Below the pieces are notes generated by a model, which did not search any database, was not told the DNA's origin, and saw only the letters and a list, made by a program, of their open reading frames with translations. 62,461 bases of DNA from Betaproteobacteria bacterium (GTDB lineage Bacteria; Pseudomonadota; Gammaproteobacteria; Burkholderiales; Burkholderiaceae), in contig RFMZ01000183.1 of NCBI GenBank assembly GCA_009927445.1, positions 1 to 62,461 of the forward strand, given 5' to 3'. The position numbers and the translations under genes were made by a program. This document shows positions 18,201 through 26,951 of the stretch, in pieces (within the stretch, counting starts at the first letter, position 1; each line of letters begins with the position of its first letter).

Positions 18201-18887
18201 ATGATGACTGCTCGGTTGCCTCAATCTGATCCCCGTTTAGCTGCTATTTCGATAGCGGCCATGTCTACGCCTGCGGTGTGCAAAGAGCAGTTGCATTCGC
18301 AGGCCTTAAGAATGCGCTTTACACAGCAAAAAGTATGGACTCCAGAACTGACGGATGAGACGATACAATCAGTTGCTTATCAAGACCCAAGCAAACGAAA
18401 AATTGCTGCCGTCTTAATTCCGTTGATTCAAAATAAGGATCAATTGAGTGTCTTATTAACGCAGCGAGCGGCCCATTTAAAGGATCATGCTGGGCAGATT
18501 AGTTTTCCAGGTGGTCGCAAGGAAGCGACGGATCAGGATGCTTTGGCAACTGCGATGCGTGAGGCAGAAGAGGAGATTGGGCTAGCCTCCTCTTGTATAG
18601 AGCCTTTAGGGCATTTGCCGGATTACTTTACAGTGACTGGATATCAAGTCACGCCGGTAGTTGCTTTAGTTTCTTTACAGCAGCAATTAAAAGCGGATGC
18701 CCAAGAGGTCGATAGTATTTTTGAAGTACCCTTAGATTTTTTGATGAATCCTGCCAATCATCAGGTGCGTGAGTGGGATGGACCAAGGGGGCGTCGGCGT
18801 TTTTATGCGATGCCTTATGAAGATCGTTTTATTTGGGGAGCAACTGCTGGGATGTTGCGTAATTTGTATCATTTCTTAAATGCCTAG
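18201..18887 (+). CDS. Nudix hydrolase, CoA pyrophosphatase type
   Basis: The 228-residue product has an N-terminal helical segment, then a Nudix domain. The Nudix box is split around GGRKEATDQDALATAMRE and AEEEIGL (residues about 112-135), preceded by the CoA-type signature KDHAGQISFPGG, and followed by LPDYFTVTGYQVTPVVAL. That signature matches NudL-like enzymes that cleave CoA to 4'-phosphopantetheine and 3',5'-ADP. The first codons (ATG 18201 or 18204) have no strong ribosome-binding site, so the exact start is uncertain. A membrane protein gene starts 6 bp after the stop. Confidence 0.85.
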   Translation: MMTARLPQSDPRLAAISIAAMSTPAVCKEQLHSQALRMRFTQQKVWTPELTDETIQSVAYQDPSKRKIAAVLIPLIQNKDQLSVLLTQRAAHLKDHAGQISFPGGRKEATDQDALATAMREAEEEIGLASSCIEPLGHLPDYFTVTGYQVTPVVALVSLQQQLKADAQEVDSIFEVPLDFLMNPANHQVREWDGPRGRRRFYAMPYEDRFIWGATAGMLRNLYHFLNA

Positions 18888-18893
18888 GACTAC

Positions 18894-19847
18894 ATGACCT
18901 TTTTTTCTGTACTATTTGCACTCTTTGCAGAGCAGTATCGCCCAGTAGGACGCGATCATTGGATTGGTCGCGTTTTTAGGCAATGGGTCTTTGTGATTCC
19001 AAATTATTGCGATACAGGTGAGCCGACTTCGGCGAAGATTTCCTTATTTGTCCTTTTATTTCCGCCGGTGTTCTTCGTTTTTTTAGTGCATTTATGGCTG
19101 ATCTACCACTACCCTCTTTTCGCTTTGGGGTGGAACATCGTGATTGTCTATTTTTGTATGGGGTTTCGACAATTTAGTCATCCTTTTACGGTGATTCAAG
19201 AAGCGCTTAGAGAGCGGCAGTTAGATACGGCTCGACAAGAATTAGCCAATTGGGCAGGGCCCAGTTTGGTAACTGAAAATATGTCGGAGACGGAGGTGGT
19301 TCGTCATACCTTGGAGCGGGCTATTCTAGCGGTTCATAAACATGTTTTTGGGGTATTTTTTTGGTTTTTATTGCCAATTGGCCCTGCTGGAGTAATACTT
19401 TATCGGCTCACTATTTTGGCTGAAGAGCACTGGCGTTTTGGCTCTGCTAGTCCTGCCTTGATTGCTTTGATTAAGAGTTTTCGTGAAGTAATCGATTGGC
19501 TTCCGACGCGCTTAACCGCGACTGGCTTTACGATTGTTGGGAATTTTGAGCAGGCTGCGTACGCTTGGCGTTTTCATCAAAAAAAATGGGTGACCCAATC
19601 GGAGGCTATTTTAATTGGCACTGGTGGCGGTGCCTTAGGCGTTCAGCTCGGTGAGCCGCTTCCAGAGGTTGATAGTGCTGAGGCCATTCGGATGGCTGAG
19701 CAGGGTGAGCAGCCGATCCATGAATTTGGTATGCTGCCCTTAGCTGCGCACCTTGATGCTGGCGCATCTTTAGTTTGGCGGGCAGTCGTTTTATGGATGA
19801 TTCTTTTAGCAATGCTAACAATTGCAGTTTGGATTGGGCCGATCTAA
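18894..19847 (+). CDS. CobD/CbiB-like integral membrane protein
   Basis: A 317-residue polytopic membrane protein with hydrophobic helices near residues 45-75, 80-95, 145-175 and at the C-terminus (VLWMILLAMLTIAVW). The N-terminus FALFAEQYRPVGRDHWIGRV and segments such as GTGGGALGVQLG fit the CobD/CbiB family, also related to AmpE. No cobalamin genes are in the window, and homologues of this type are kept in Burkholderiales without an obvious link to B12, so a cobalamin role should not be assumed. It starts 6 bp after the Nudix gene and overlaps the 3' end of rsgA by 4 bp on the opposite strand. Confidence 0.75.
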   Translation: MTFFSVLFALFAEQYRPVGRDHWIGRVFRQWVFVIPNYCDTGEPTSAKISLFVLLFPPVFFVFLVHLWLIYHYPLFALGWNIVIVYFCMGFRQFSHPFTVIQEALRERQLDTARQELANWAGPSLVTENMSETEVVRHTLERAILAVHKHVFGVFFWFLLPIGPAGVILYRLTILAEEHWRFGSASPALIALIKSFREVIDWLPTRLTATGFTIVGNFEQAAYAWRFHQKKWVTQSEAILIGTGGGALGVQLGEPLPEVDSAEAIRMAEQGEQPIHEFGMLPLAAHLDAGASLVWRAVVLWMILLAMLTIAVWIGPI

Positions 19848-20812
19848 CTGGATCTTTCTAAAACTTGTTGGGTTGCATTCCGGCTTTCGTGGACGAGTTG
19901 CGAAAATAATTGCAAGCGGAGGGGCGAAATAGTACCTAGCTTTACACCTTCTTGGACTGCGCAGCCTGGCTCATGAGCATGACTACAATTATTAAATCTG
20001 CAATTGCCTAAAAATGGGGTAAATTCTGTAAAGGCATGTTGTAATTCGCTTTCTGAAAGATGCGCTAAGCCAAACTCTTGAAAACCAGGTGAATCGATGA
20101 GGGCGCCACATTGGTTATTTAACTCCCCCCAAGCTTGCGGTAGGCTGTAATACTTGCAGGCTGTCGTAGTATGTTTGCCAGTGTCAAGCTTGGTGGAATG
20201 CTCCCGTGTTTGAGCGCTAGCATTTGGGACCCAATAATTGAGGAGGGTTGATTTACCCATTCCGGACTGACCAACTAGAACCGACACTTTGCCAGCTAAT
20301 AGGGGCTGCAGACTCGCTAGGCTTTGAGCTCCATGGACATCATATTTTGCGGATATTTCATGAATGGGGATTTGTAGTGTTTGGTAGGGTGCAAGCAGAG
20401 TTCGGGCTTTTTCTAGAGAGTCATGCAGATCGACTTTATTGAGTAGAATCCGCAGTTCGATACTTGCGTGCGCGGCCGCAATCGCTGCGCGGCCAAGTAA
20501 GTCAGGCGAAAAAGCTGGTTCGGTCGCTAAAACGAGTAAGATTTGATCGACATTCGCAGCGATTGATTTTGAGCGAAATGCATCCGAACGAAACAACAGA
20601 TTTTTTCTTGGCTGGATAGCTTGAATAACTGCTTGATGATTGGATGTTGATTCGAGTAGGAGCTCATCACCGACGGCAGCTTCTTTTTTTCTTCCCCTAG
20701 AGATAACCTCGACATACTCTGGGAGATTCGCATCTAGTTGATGGATTGGTTTTGCTAAGTAGTTTCTGCCATATGAGGCTACCAAAAGGGCTTTGAAGCA
20801 GGTCTTAGCCAA
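19844..20812 (-). CDS. rsgA: Small ribosomal subunit biogenesis GTPase RsgA
   Basis: Circularly permuted GTPase that checks and releases maturing 30S subunits. The 322-residue product has an N-terminal OB-fold, then permuted GTP motifs in the order G4 (LNKVD, near residue 125), G1 (GQSGMGKST, near 185) and G3 (DSPGFQEF, near 240), and the C-terminal zinc knuckle CRFNNCSHAHEPGC. The permuted motif order is diagnostic. It is downstream of and co-directional with the M48 protease (23 bp), and its 3' end overlaps the CobD-like gene. Confidence 0.95.
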   Translation of the reverse strand: MAKTCFKALLVASYGRNYLAKPIHQLDANLPEYVEVISRGRKKEAAVGDELLLESTSNHQAVIQAIQPRKNLLFRSDAFRSKSIAANVDQILLVLATEPAFSPDLLGRAAIAAAHASIELRILLNKVDLHDSLEKARTLLAPYQTLQIPIHEISAKYDVHGAQSLASLQPLLAGKVSVLVGQSGMGKSTLLNYWVPNASAQTREHSTKLDTGKHTTTACKYYSLPQAWGELNNQCGALIDSPGFQEFGLAHLSESELQHAFTEFTPFLGNCRFNNCSHAHEPGCAVQEGVKLGTISPLRLQLFSQLVHESRNATQQVLERSS

Positions 20813-20835
20813 GGAGGTTTCCTAGCATAAGACCA

Positions 20836-22089
20836 TTATGTCGCGAGCCGATTGAGATGAGCAATCCGAATTGGTGCTGGGGGGTGAGAGTCGTAAAACG
20901 CTGAGTACCAGGTATCGGGTGTTAAGGTGGCGGCATTGTCTTGGTAGAGCTTAATGAGAGCGGATATGAGGTGTTTAGGATGGGTTGTTTGTGCCGCAAA
21001 GGCGTCGGCCTCGAATTCATGTTGGCGCGATAAGAGGCTTCCTATGGGGGTAATGAAGTACGTAAAGGTTGGGATGACTAGAGAGAAGAGTGCGAGTGCT
21101 AAGCCGGCATTATTGCCATCCATAGCAGGCGTTACGCCCAGACTTTCATAAAACCACATCTGTTCAGAAAGCCAGCCTAAAAGTGCCAAGCCAGCAAGAC
21201 TCATTAGAAAAGTCATGATCATTCGTTTGCGGATGTGATTTTTTTTGAAGTGACCTAATTCGTGCGCTAGAACTGCTTCAATTTCTAGGGAGCTTAACTT
21301 TTCAATTAAGGTATCAAAAAACACAATCCGTTTATTTTTCCCAATACCGGTGAAGTAGGCATTGCCATGGGCACTGCGCTTACTACCATCCATGACAAAG
21401 AGGCCTTTGCTAACAAAGCCACAACGATCGAGTAAGGCCTGGATCGAGGTTTTGAGGTTACCATCTTCAAGGGGTTTGAACTTGTTAAATAGCGGTGCAA
21501 TCCAGATTGGGACGATCCAGGTCGCGATGAGGATAAATCCGATCAAAAAGATCCATGCAAAAAACCACCAATATGTTCCAGCTTTGGCCATTAGGGTAAA
21601 GACAACCCATAACAGTGGAATACCGATTGCTAGACTGAGAAGAGTTCCTTTGAAAAAATCAATCCAAAATATTTTTTGGGACATGCGGTTAAAACCAAAC
21701 TGCTCCTCGAGTCGGAATTGTTTGTACCAAGAAAAGGGGAGATCAAGAATACTTGTTAGGATACTCAAGCCAAGAAGAAGGGCAATTTGTTGCCATACGC
21801 CGGGTGCAAAATACGCTAAAAGTTCCAAGTGAATAAAATAAATCAGTCCCAAAACTGTGAGGGCGATCAGTAAAATTTTAGAGAAAATATTTTCCAGTAA
21901 GCCAAAGCGTAATTTGGCTACGGTATAGTCCGCGGCCTTTTGATGGCTCTCTAACGAAACAAGGAGTTCAAAGCCTTTTGGCACGGCATGACGATGCTTC
22001 AGAGCCGATTGCACTTGGCGCTGCGCTAAGTAAAATTGGGTAAAAAGTCCAAGGACTAAAAAAGCGAGGAAAATAGAAGTAAATATCAT
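20836..22089 (-). CDS. M48 family zinc metalloprotease (Ste24/HtpX class)
   Basis: A 417-residue membrane protease of the CAAX-prenyl-protease-1 type. It has several transmembrane segments in the first 210 residues (e.g. IALLLGLSILTSILDLPFSW) and again after the active site. The zinc motif is VLAHELGHFKKNH, and the downstream glutamate ligand is in HEFEADAFAAQ. Bacterial members clear damaged or misassembled envelope proteins; the substrate here is unknown. Its ATG (22087-22089) lies 15 bp from the divergent start of orn, so the promoters of the two must overlap or lie inside the neighbouring gene. Confidence 0.9.
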   Translation of the reverse strand: MIFTSIFLAFLVLGLFTQFYLAQRQVQSALKHRHAVPKGFELLVSLESHQKAADYTVAKLRFGLLENIFSKILLIALTVLGLIYFIHLELLAYFAPGVWQQIALLLGLSILTSILDLPFSWYKQFRLEEQFGFNRMSQKIFWIDFFKGTLLSLAIGIPLLWVVFTLMAKAGTYWWFFAWIFLIGFILIATWIVPIWIAPLFNKFKPLEDGNLKTSIQALLDRCGFVSKGLFVMDGSKRSAHGNAYFTGIGKNKRIVFFDTLIEKLSSLEIEAVLAHELGHFKKNHIRKRMIMTFLMSLAGLALLGWLSEQMWFYESLGVTPAMDGNNAGLALALFSLVIPTFTYFITPIGSLLSRQHEFEADAFAAQTTHPKHLISALIKLYQDNAATLTPDTWYSAFYDSHPPAPIRIAHLNRLAT

Positions 22090-22104
22090 TTATCAATTAT
22101 AGAA

Positions 22105-22671
22105 GTGAGTTACGATTTGAACACAGAACTGAAAAAAGATCGACTGATCTGGTTGGATATGGAGATGAGTGGCCTTGATCCTCTTAAAGAGCGTATTCTA
22201 GAAATAGCCATGATTATAACGGACGGTGATTTAGAGATTATTGCTGAAAGTCCGGTGATTGTGGTGCATCAGGAGCAGTCTTTACTGGATCAAATGGACT
22301 CTTGGAATCAGGGGACGCATTCCAAATCTGGGTTGGTTACGAAGGTGTTAGCTTCAACAACCAGTGAGGAGGAGGCACAAAAAATAGCTTTAGATTTTTT
22401 GTCAAGCCACCTCAAGTCAGGCTTATCTCCCATGTGTGGCAACACAATTCATCAAGACAGGCGATTTTTGGCAAAGTATATGCCTGCATTAGAAGCTTTT
22501 TTTCATTATCGCAATTTAGATGTATCCACAATTAAAGAATTATGTAAACGATGGCAGCCAGAAATTGCAAAGAATTTTACAAAACAGCAAGCGCATACTG
22601 CTTACGCCGATATTCTGGAGTCGATTGAGGAGTTGCGTTATTACCGGAAACATTTTTTCCGAGACCAATAG
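22105..22671 (+). CDS. orn: Oligoribonuclease
   Basis: 3'-5' exoribonuclease of the DEDDh family that degrades dinucleotides, including pGpG from c-di-GMP turnover. The 188-residue product has the acidic residues in WLDMEMSGLDP (residues 16-26), GNTIHQDRRFLAKYMP and HTAYADILESIEELRYYR. GTG 22105 gives a slightly extended N-terminus; TTG 22117 is the alternative. The ribosome-binding site is poor for either. It diverges from the M48 gene and converges with mog. Confidence 0.95.
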   Translation: MSYDLNTELKKDRLIWLDMEMSGLDPLKERILEIAMIITDGDLEIIAESPVIVVHQEQSLLDQMDSWNQGTHSKSGLVTKVLASTTSEEEAQKIALDFLSSHLKSGLSPMCGNTIHQDRRFLAKYMPALEAFFHYRNLDVSTIKELCKRWQPEIAKNFTKQQAHTAYADILESIEELRYYRKHFFRDQ

Positions 22672-22697
22672 CAGGCGTTTTACCCAGAGAGGCCCTT

Positions 22698-23339
22698 TTA
22701 CTTCGCCCGTATAGCAGATTTGGGGCGAAAGGCTTTAACAGTCGTTGCACACGTTTCGATATAAGGCCCCCCAATCAAGTCGATACAGTAGGGTACTGCT
22801 GCGAATATGCCAGGCGTTAGGGTTTGACCTGCTTCGTCTTTTAGGCCCTCCAAAGTCTCTTGAATGGCCTTGGGTTGGCCTGGTAAGTTAATTATTAGAC
22901 AAGCATGGCCATCGATTTCTCGCAGAGCGCCAATTTGTCGCGACAAGATGGCGGTTGGAACAAAGCGAAGGCTAATTTGGCGCATTTGTTCGCCAAAGCC
23001 AGGCATTTCTCGCGTTGCCACTGCTTTAGTGGCTTCTGGTGTGACATCTCTGCGACTAGGGCCAGTGCCTCCTGTTGTGAGGATTAAATCACAGCGTTTT
23101 TGGTCGACGAGCTCAATCAGTGTTTGAGAAATCAATTCTTGTTCATCGGCGATTAGCCGAGTATGGTAAACACAGGCGGGGCTTAAGATGGTTTTTTTTA
23201 ACCACGCTTCAAGGGCGGGAATCCCAAGGTCTTGGTAGACGCCACTTGAAGCGCGATCAGAAATAGACACAATACCAAGGTGGATGGGGCGGTCTAAGTC
23301 TGGGTTTATAGGCGACGTAGTAGGTTGGTTGATGGTCAT
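22698..23339 (-). CDS. mog: Molybdopterin adenylyltransferase
   Basis: Adenylates molybdopterin, activating it for molybdate insertion by MoeA. The 213-residue product has the MogA/MoaB core: LGIVSISDRASSGVYQD, then LTTGGTGPSRRDVTPEAT and the C-terminal INLPGQPKAIQETL, with GGPYIET near the end. It has an N-terminal extension of about 20 polar residues. moaA, mobA and moeA are in the window about 9-11 kb away, on the same strand. It diverges from pmbA. Confidence 0.93.
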   Translation of the reverse strand: MTINQPTTSPINPDLDRPIHLGIVSISDRASSGVYQDLGIPALEAWLKKTILSPACVYHTRLIADEQELISQTLIELVDQKRCDLILTTGGTGPSRRDVTPEATKAVATREMPGFGEQMRQISLRFVPTAILSRQIGALREIDGHACLIINLPGQPKAIQETLEGLKDEAGQTLTPGIFAAVPYCIDLIGGPYIETCATTVKAFRPKSAIRAK

Positions 23340-23376
23340 TTTGGTAACTTGAAGAAATAATCGCTATGATAAGGGA

Positions 23377-24741
23377 ATGACGAAAAAATTATTTACTTAT
23401 TCTGCAGCAAAATTCCAAGAAATGGTTCAAAACACGCTGCAACAGGCTACTACTTTAGGCGCCACAGACGCGGCTGTGGATGTCTCTGAAGGGCATGGAT
23501 TATCTGTAACAGTGCGTCGTGGCGAGGTTGAAACGATTGAGCAAAGTGTAGATAAATCATTAGGCGTTAGTATTTACCTTGGTCAGCGTCGAGGTAATGC
23601 GAGTACAAGTGACTTTTCAGAAGAGTCCGTAACGCGCACGGTGCAGGCCGCTTATGATATTGCTCGGTATACGGCACCAGATCCATGTGCGGGTTTAGCG
23701 AGTGAGGATGTATTAGAAAAAAATCCGCTGGATCTAGATTTGTTTCATCCTTGGACAATTTCTGCTGCAGGGGCCATTGAAATTGCTCAGCGGGCAGAAG
23801 CCAGTGCTTTTGCGGTAGACCCGCGTATTCGGAATAGCGACGGGGCGAGTATTAGCGCTAATCAGGCGCATTTTCAGATGGGTACGACCCGGGGATTTTT
23901 AAATGGGTATGCCTTTTCGCGGCACTATATTTCTTGTGCGCCGATTGCCAGTCAGGGTAAGCAGGTAGGCGCTCCGATGCAGCGTGATGACTGGTATTCA
24001 TCTTCTAGAGTACCTAAGGACTTGGCTCAGCCTGAAGCGATTGGTCGGTACGCTGCCCAGAGAGCTTTATCAAGGCTTGGTGCACGGCCTATCAAAACCC
24101 AAAAATGTCCGGTTATTTTTGAAGCGCCCTTAGCGGTTGGTATTTTAGGTGGTTTTGTGCAAGCCGTATCTGGTGGATCCTTGTATCGTAAGTCGAGTTT
24201 TTTACTAGACTCGATTGGTCAGCAAGTTTTCCCCAAGCATCTGGATATTTCTGAAAATCCCCATCGTCCCCGGCAAAGTGGTAGTACACCATTTGACGAT
24301 GAAGGCGTTCGAACAAGTCCCCGTCAGGTGGTAGAGGCAGGGGTGGTGAAGGGCTATTTTTTATCGACTTACACGGCACGTAAATTAGGGATGCAAACGA
24401 CTGGGAATTCAGGCGGGTCGCATCATTTAACCCTAACTAGTCGGAATACCCAACCGGCCGACGACTTAGCAGCACTGCTTAAGGAGATGGGGACTGGCCT
24501 CTTAGTTACTGAGTTGATGGGGCAAGGAGTGAACTATGTAACTGGCGATTACTCCAGAGGTGCTTTTGGCTATTGGGTTGAAAATGGGGTCATTACCCAC
24601 CCGGTAGAGGAGATTACGATTGCTGGGAACCTAAAGCAAATGTTTTTAGATATTGTCGCGATCGGATCAGACTCTTTGCTGCGAGGAACAAAAGAAACTG
24701 GCTCTATTTTGATTTCAGAAATGATGGTTGGGGGTTCTTAA
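23377..24741 (+). CDS. pmbA: TldE/PmbA family metalloprotease-related protein
   Basis: Partner of TldD in a heterodimeric protease that matures microcins and degrades peptides such as CcdA. The 454-residue product has conserved segments GLSVTVRRGEVETIEQS (about residue 45), LYRKSSFLLDS, FDDEGVRTSPRQVVEAGVV and TRGF, and a C-terminal LLVTELMGQGVNYVTGDYSR plus EITIAGNLKQMFLDI. The PmbA subunit itself lacks the zinc site carried by TldD. Start ATG 23377 lies just behind AAGGGA. The RloAB-like pair is inserted downstream. Confidence 0.95.
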   Translation: MTKKLFTYSAAKFQEMVQNTLQQATTLGATDAAVDVSEGHGLSVTVRRGEVETIEQSVDKSLGVSIYLGQRRGNASTSDFSEESVTRTVQAAYDIARYTAPDPCAGLASEDVLEKNPLDLDLFHPWTISAAGAIEIAQRAEASAFAVDPRIRNSDGASISANQAHFQMGTTRGFLNGYAFSRHYISCAPIASQGKQVGAPMQRDDWYSSSRVPKDLAQPEAIGRYAAQRALSRLGARPIKTQKCPVIFEAPLAVGILGGFVQAVSGGSLYRKSSFLLDSIGQQVFPKHLDISENPHRPRQSGSTPFDDEGVRTSPRQVVEAGVVKGYFLSTYTARKLGMQTTGNSGGSHHLTLTSRNTQPADDLAALLKEMGTGLLVTELMGQGVNYVTGDYSRGAFGYWVENGVITHPVEEITIAGNLKQMFLDIVAIGSDSLLRGTKETGSILISEMMVGGS

Positions 24742-24904
24742 TCTGAATTCCTAGCCCCTTGAACTGCATAGTACTTTGACTCAGGCACGCATAGTTTGAG
24801 ACGAATTGCATTTAAGATATATTCCCGCTAGCCCTGTTGATATCCTAGCCAAGTTGGATGGTAGGTGCCATCTATGAGTTGGTCTGTGCCGTGGCTCATA
24901 TCCG

Positions 24905-25004
24905 AGTGGGATCCACTTGCTTTGTTGCAAAAACCCGATTTTATTTGAAAATAAATGCACTATTTGAATAAATAGTGCAAAATACTTATTTATTAGATTA
25001 ATAA
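24905..25004. promoter_or_regulatory. Cluster of inverted repeats upstream of the RloAB-like pair
   Basis: The 273-bp spacer before the ATPase gene holds no gene but has three close palindromes: AGTGG-GAT-CCACT at 24905-24917; TGCACTATTT-GAAT-AAATAGTGCA (perfect 10-bp arms) at 24956-24979; and TTATTA-GAT-TAATAA at 24990-25004. The last ends 10 bp before the start codon. Their position suggests operator or mRNA-hairpin control of the pair, but no regulator gene is adjacent, so this is inference. Confidence 0.5.
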
Positions 25005-25014
25005 GAATAGTTTT

Positions 25015-26271
25015 ATGTTGATTGAATTCAGAGTTAAAAACTTTCGATCCTTGCGAGATGAGCAGACCTTGAGCCTGGTTGCAGACAAGGACAAGTCGCT
25101 ACAAGAGTCCAACACGATGCCATCGGGTATTAAGGCTGCGCCTACACTCCTGCGCAGCATGGTCATCTTCGGGCCAAATGCTGGCGGCAAATCCAACCTG
25201 ATTAAGGCCTTACAGTTCATGCGGGCTGTGGTAGCTGAGTCGGCATCCGTGATGCAGCCAGGCCAAACATTTCATACACAGTCCTTTCGGTTTGAGGGCA
25301 CATCGGTTGCCCAGCCAACCGAGTTTGATGTTTCATTTGTTCTAGATGGTATTCGCTACCAGTTCGGCTTTGCGCTCACCGCTCAGCGGATCACTCGGGA
25401 ATATCTGCTTGTATACAAGGCTTTTAAGCCTCAATTATGGTTTGAGCGGTATTTTGATGAGGAAAGTGGCAAGGATCTATACGATTTTGGTACTGGCTTA
25501 AAGGGGCCAAAATCTGTCTGGGAGGGCGCGACACGCCCCAACGCACTGTTTCTCTCAATGGCAGTGCAACTCAACAGTGAACAATTACAGCCGGTATTTG
25601 CTTGGTTTGTGAACCAATTGGCCATCTTCAATGAGATTACCCCCTTAGGACAACATTTCTCGATCGAAATGCTACGTAAGCCGGAAGGCAAGCGAGCAAT
25701 CTGTGACTTTTTGACTTCGGCTGATATCAGTATTTCTGACATCGAAGTCGTGACCCGCAAGGTATCTGGTCAAGCCGTTCATTTTGATGTGGCTGCAGAA
25801 AAAACAGAGGTCCGTAACGAAGAGCAAGAGGTTCACGAGTTGCTATTTCATCACGTCACCGATCATGGTGAGGCCGTGTTCAGTTTGGGTGATGAATCGA
25901 TGGGAACACGTAATCTACTTTTCCTCACAGGGCCGGTGCTTGAGATTCTTGACAAGGGAATGGTTTTGGTAGTTGATGAGTTAGGTAGTAGTTTGCATCC
26001 ATTGTTAGTGCGCCGACTCGTGGAGCTTTTTCAGAACTCTAGGTTTAATAAAAAGGGGGCCCAGTTAATTTTCACAAGCCATGACACCTCATTGTTGGAT
26101 CAGGATTTGTTTCGGCGGGATCAAATTTGGTTTGTAGAGAAAGATAGAGACCAGGCTTCAAAGCTGTACCCGTTATCAGACTTCAGTCCGCGTAAAAATG
26201 AGGCACTTGAACGCGGATATTTGATGGGGCGTTACGGCGCACTTCCATTTCTTGGCGATTGGAGTGGGTGA
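25015..26271 (+). CDS. AAA/ABC-type ATPase of an RloAB/AbiL-like defence pair
   Basis: A 418-residue OLD/SMC-like ATPase. It starts MLIEFRVKNFRSLRDEQTL, the typical beginning of this class. Walker A is GPNAGGKS (about residues 53-60), the ABC-like signature region is SLGDESMGTRNLL, Walker B is VLVVDELGSSLHP and the switch histidine is in TSHDTSLLD, followed by RRDQIWFVEKD. Together with the RloB gene that starts 5 bp later this matches the two-gene AbiLi/AbiLii (RloA/RloB) arrangement. Leucine codon choice (CTG, CTC, CTT, less TTA) differs from the flanking core genes, which fits horizontal transfer. Substrate and trigger are unknown. Confidence 0.88.
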   Translation: MLIEFRVKNFRSLRDEQTLSLVADKDKSLQESNTMPSGIKAAPTLLRSMVIFGPNAGGKSNLIKALQFMRAVVAESASVMQPGQTFHTQSFRFEGTSVAQPTEFDVSFVLDGIRYQFGFALTAQRITREYLLVYKAFKPQLWFERYFDEESGKDLYDFGTGLKGPKSVWEGATRPNALFLSMAVQLNSEQLQPVFAWFVNQLAIFNEITPLGQHFSIEMLRKPEGKRAICDFLTSADISISDIEVVTRKVSGQAVHFDVAAEKTEVRNEEQEVHELLFHHVTDHGEAVFSLGDESMGTRNLLFLTGPVLEILDKGMVLVVDELGSSLHPLLVRRLVELFQNSRFNKKGAQLIFTSHDTSLLDQDLFRRDQIWFVEKDRDQASKLYPLSDFSPRKNEALERGYLMGRYGALPFLGDWSG

Positions 26272-26276
26272 TATCG

Positions 26277-26951
26277 ATGGCCCGCGACAATCCACCCAAA
26301 ATCCGACAGCGCTCTCAGTTGGAGCGTAAAAAGACTCTGCGAGCCAGCTATGATCGCGTTTTGATCGTGTCTGAGGGGAGTAGGACTGAGCCACTTTACT
26401 TCAAGGAAATTAGGAACACGTACAGATTACAAACGGCCAATGTTGAAGTTCATCCCAGCGCTCTTGGAACTGAGCCTATACAAGTAGTGCGTTATGCAAA
26501 GCAGCTTTTTATGGCGGGGGATCCAAATAAGCGCGTGCGCGCGAAAGCTTTTGAAAAGGTTTTTGCTATTTTTGACCGTGATGAACACAAGTCATATTTT
26601 GATGCTCTCAAGCTTGCAGAGTCACTAGATGGCAAGCTACGTAACGATGCCAAACAGCCTGTAATCTTCAGGGCCATCGCTTCTGTCCCTTGTTTTGAAT
26701 TGTGGCTGTTGTTGCACTACGAGGACATTCGGCATCCACTTCATCGTGCTGAGGTTTTAGCGCGCCTTAAGCAGTTCATTCCCTGTTATGTCAAGGGAGC
26801 TAGCGGTAGTTTTGCTATAACCAAGGCAAATCTCGGAATTGCCAGTCAGCGTGCACGTAGCTTAGCTGCCCTAAGTAGCGCGTTCGATGCCACCGAGCCT
26901 TCCACAGATATTGTGGAGCTGGTTATGTTACTGATTGCGTTGGGCAAGTAG
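26277..26951 (+). CDS. rloB: RloB family protein (putative TOPRIM-like nuclease effector)
   Basis: A 224-residue protein with the RloB layout: a basic N-terminus (RQRSQLERKKTLR), RVLIVSEGSRTEPLYFKEI with the first acidic residues (about 28-46), VFAIFDRDEHKSYFDAL (about 98-114), and SVPCFELWLLLHYED. The Glu and Asp-x-Asp spacing is TOPRIM-like, consistent with a nuclease effector controlled by the ATPase. ATG 26277 lies 5 bp after the ATPase stop, behind GGAGTGGG; an in-frame TTG at 26259 would overlap the ATPase. Activity is inferred from family only. Confidence 0.85.
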   Translation: MARDNPPKIRQRSQLERKKTLRASYDRVLIVSEGSRTEPLYFKEIRNTYRLQTANVEVHPSALGTEPIQVVRYAKQLFMAGDPNKRVRAKAFEKVFAIFDRDEHKSYFDALKLAESLDGKLRNDAKQPVIFRAIASVPCFELWLLLHYEDIRHPLHRAEVLARLKQFIPCYVKGASGSFAITKANLGIASQRARSLAALSSAFDATEPSTDIVELVMLLIALGK

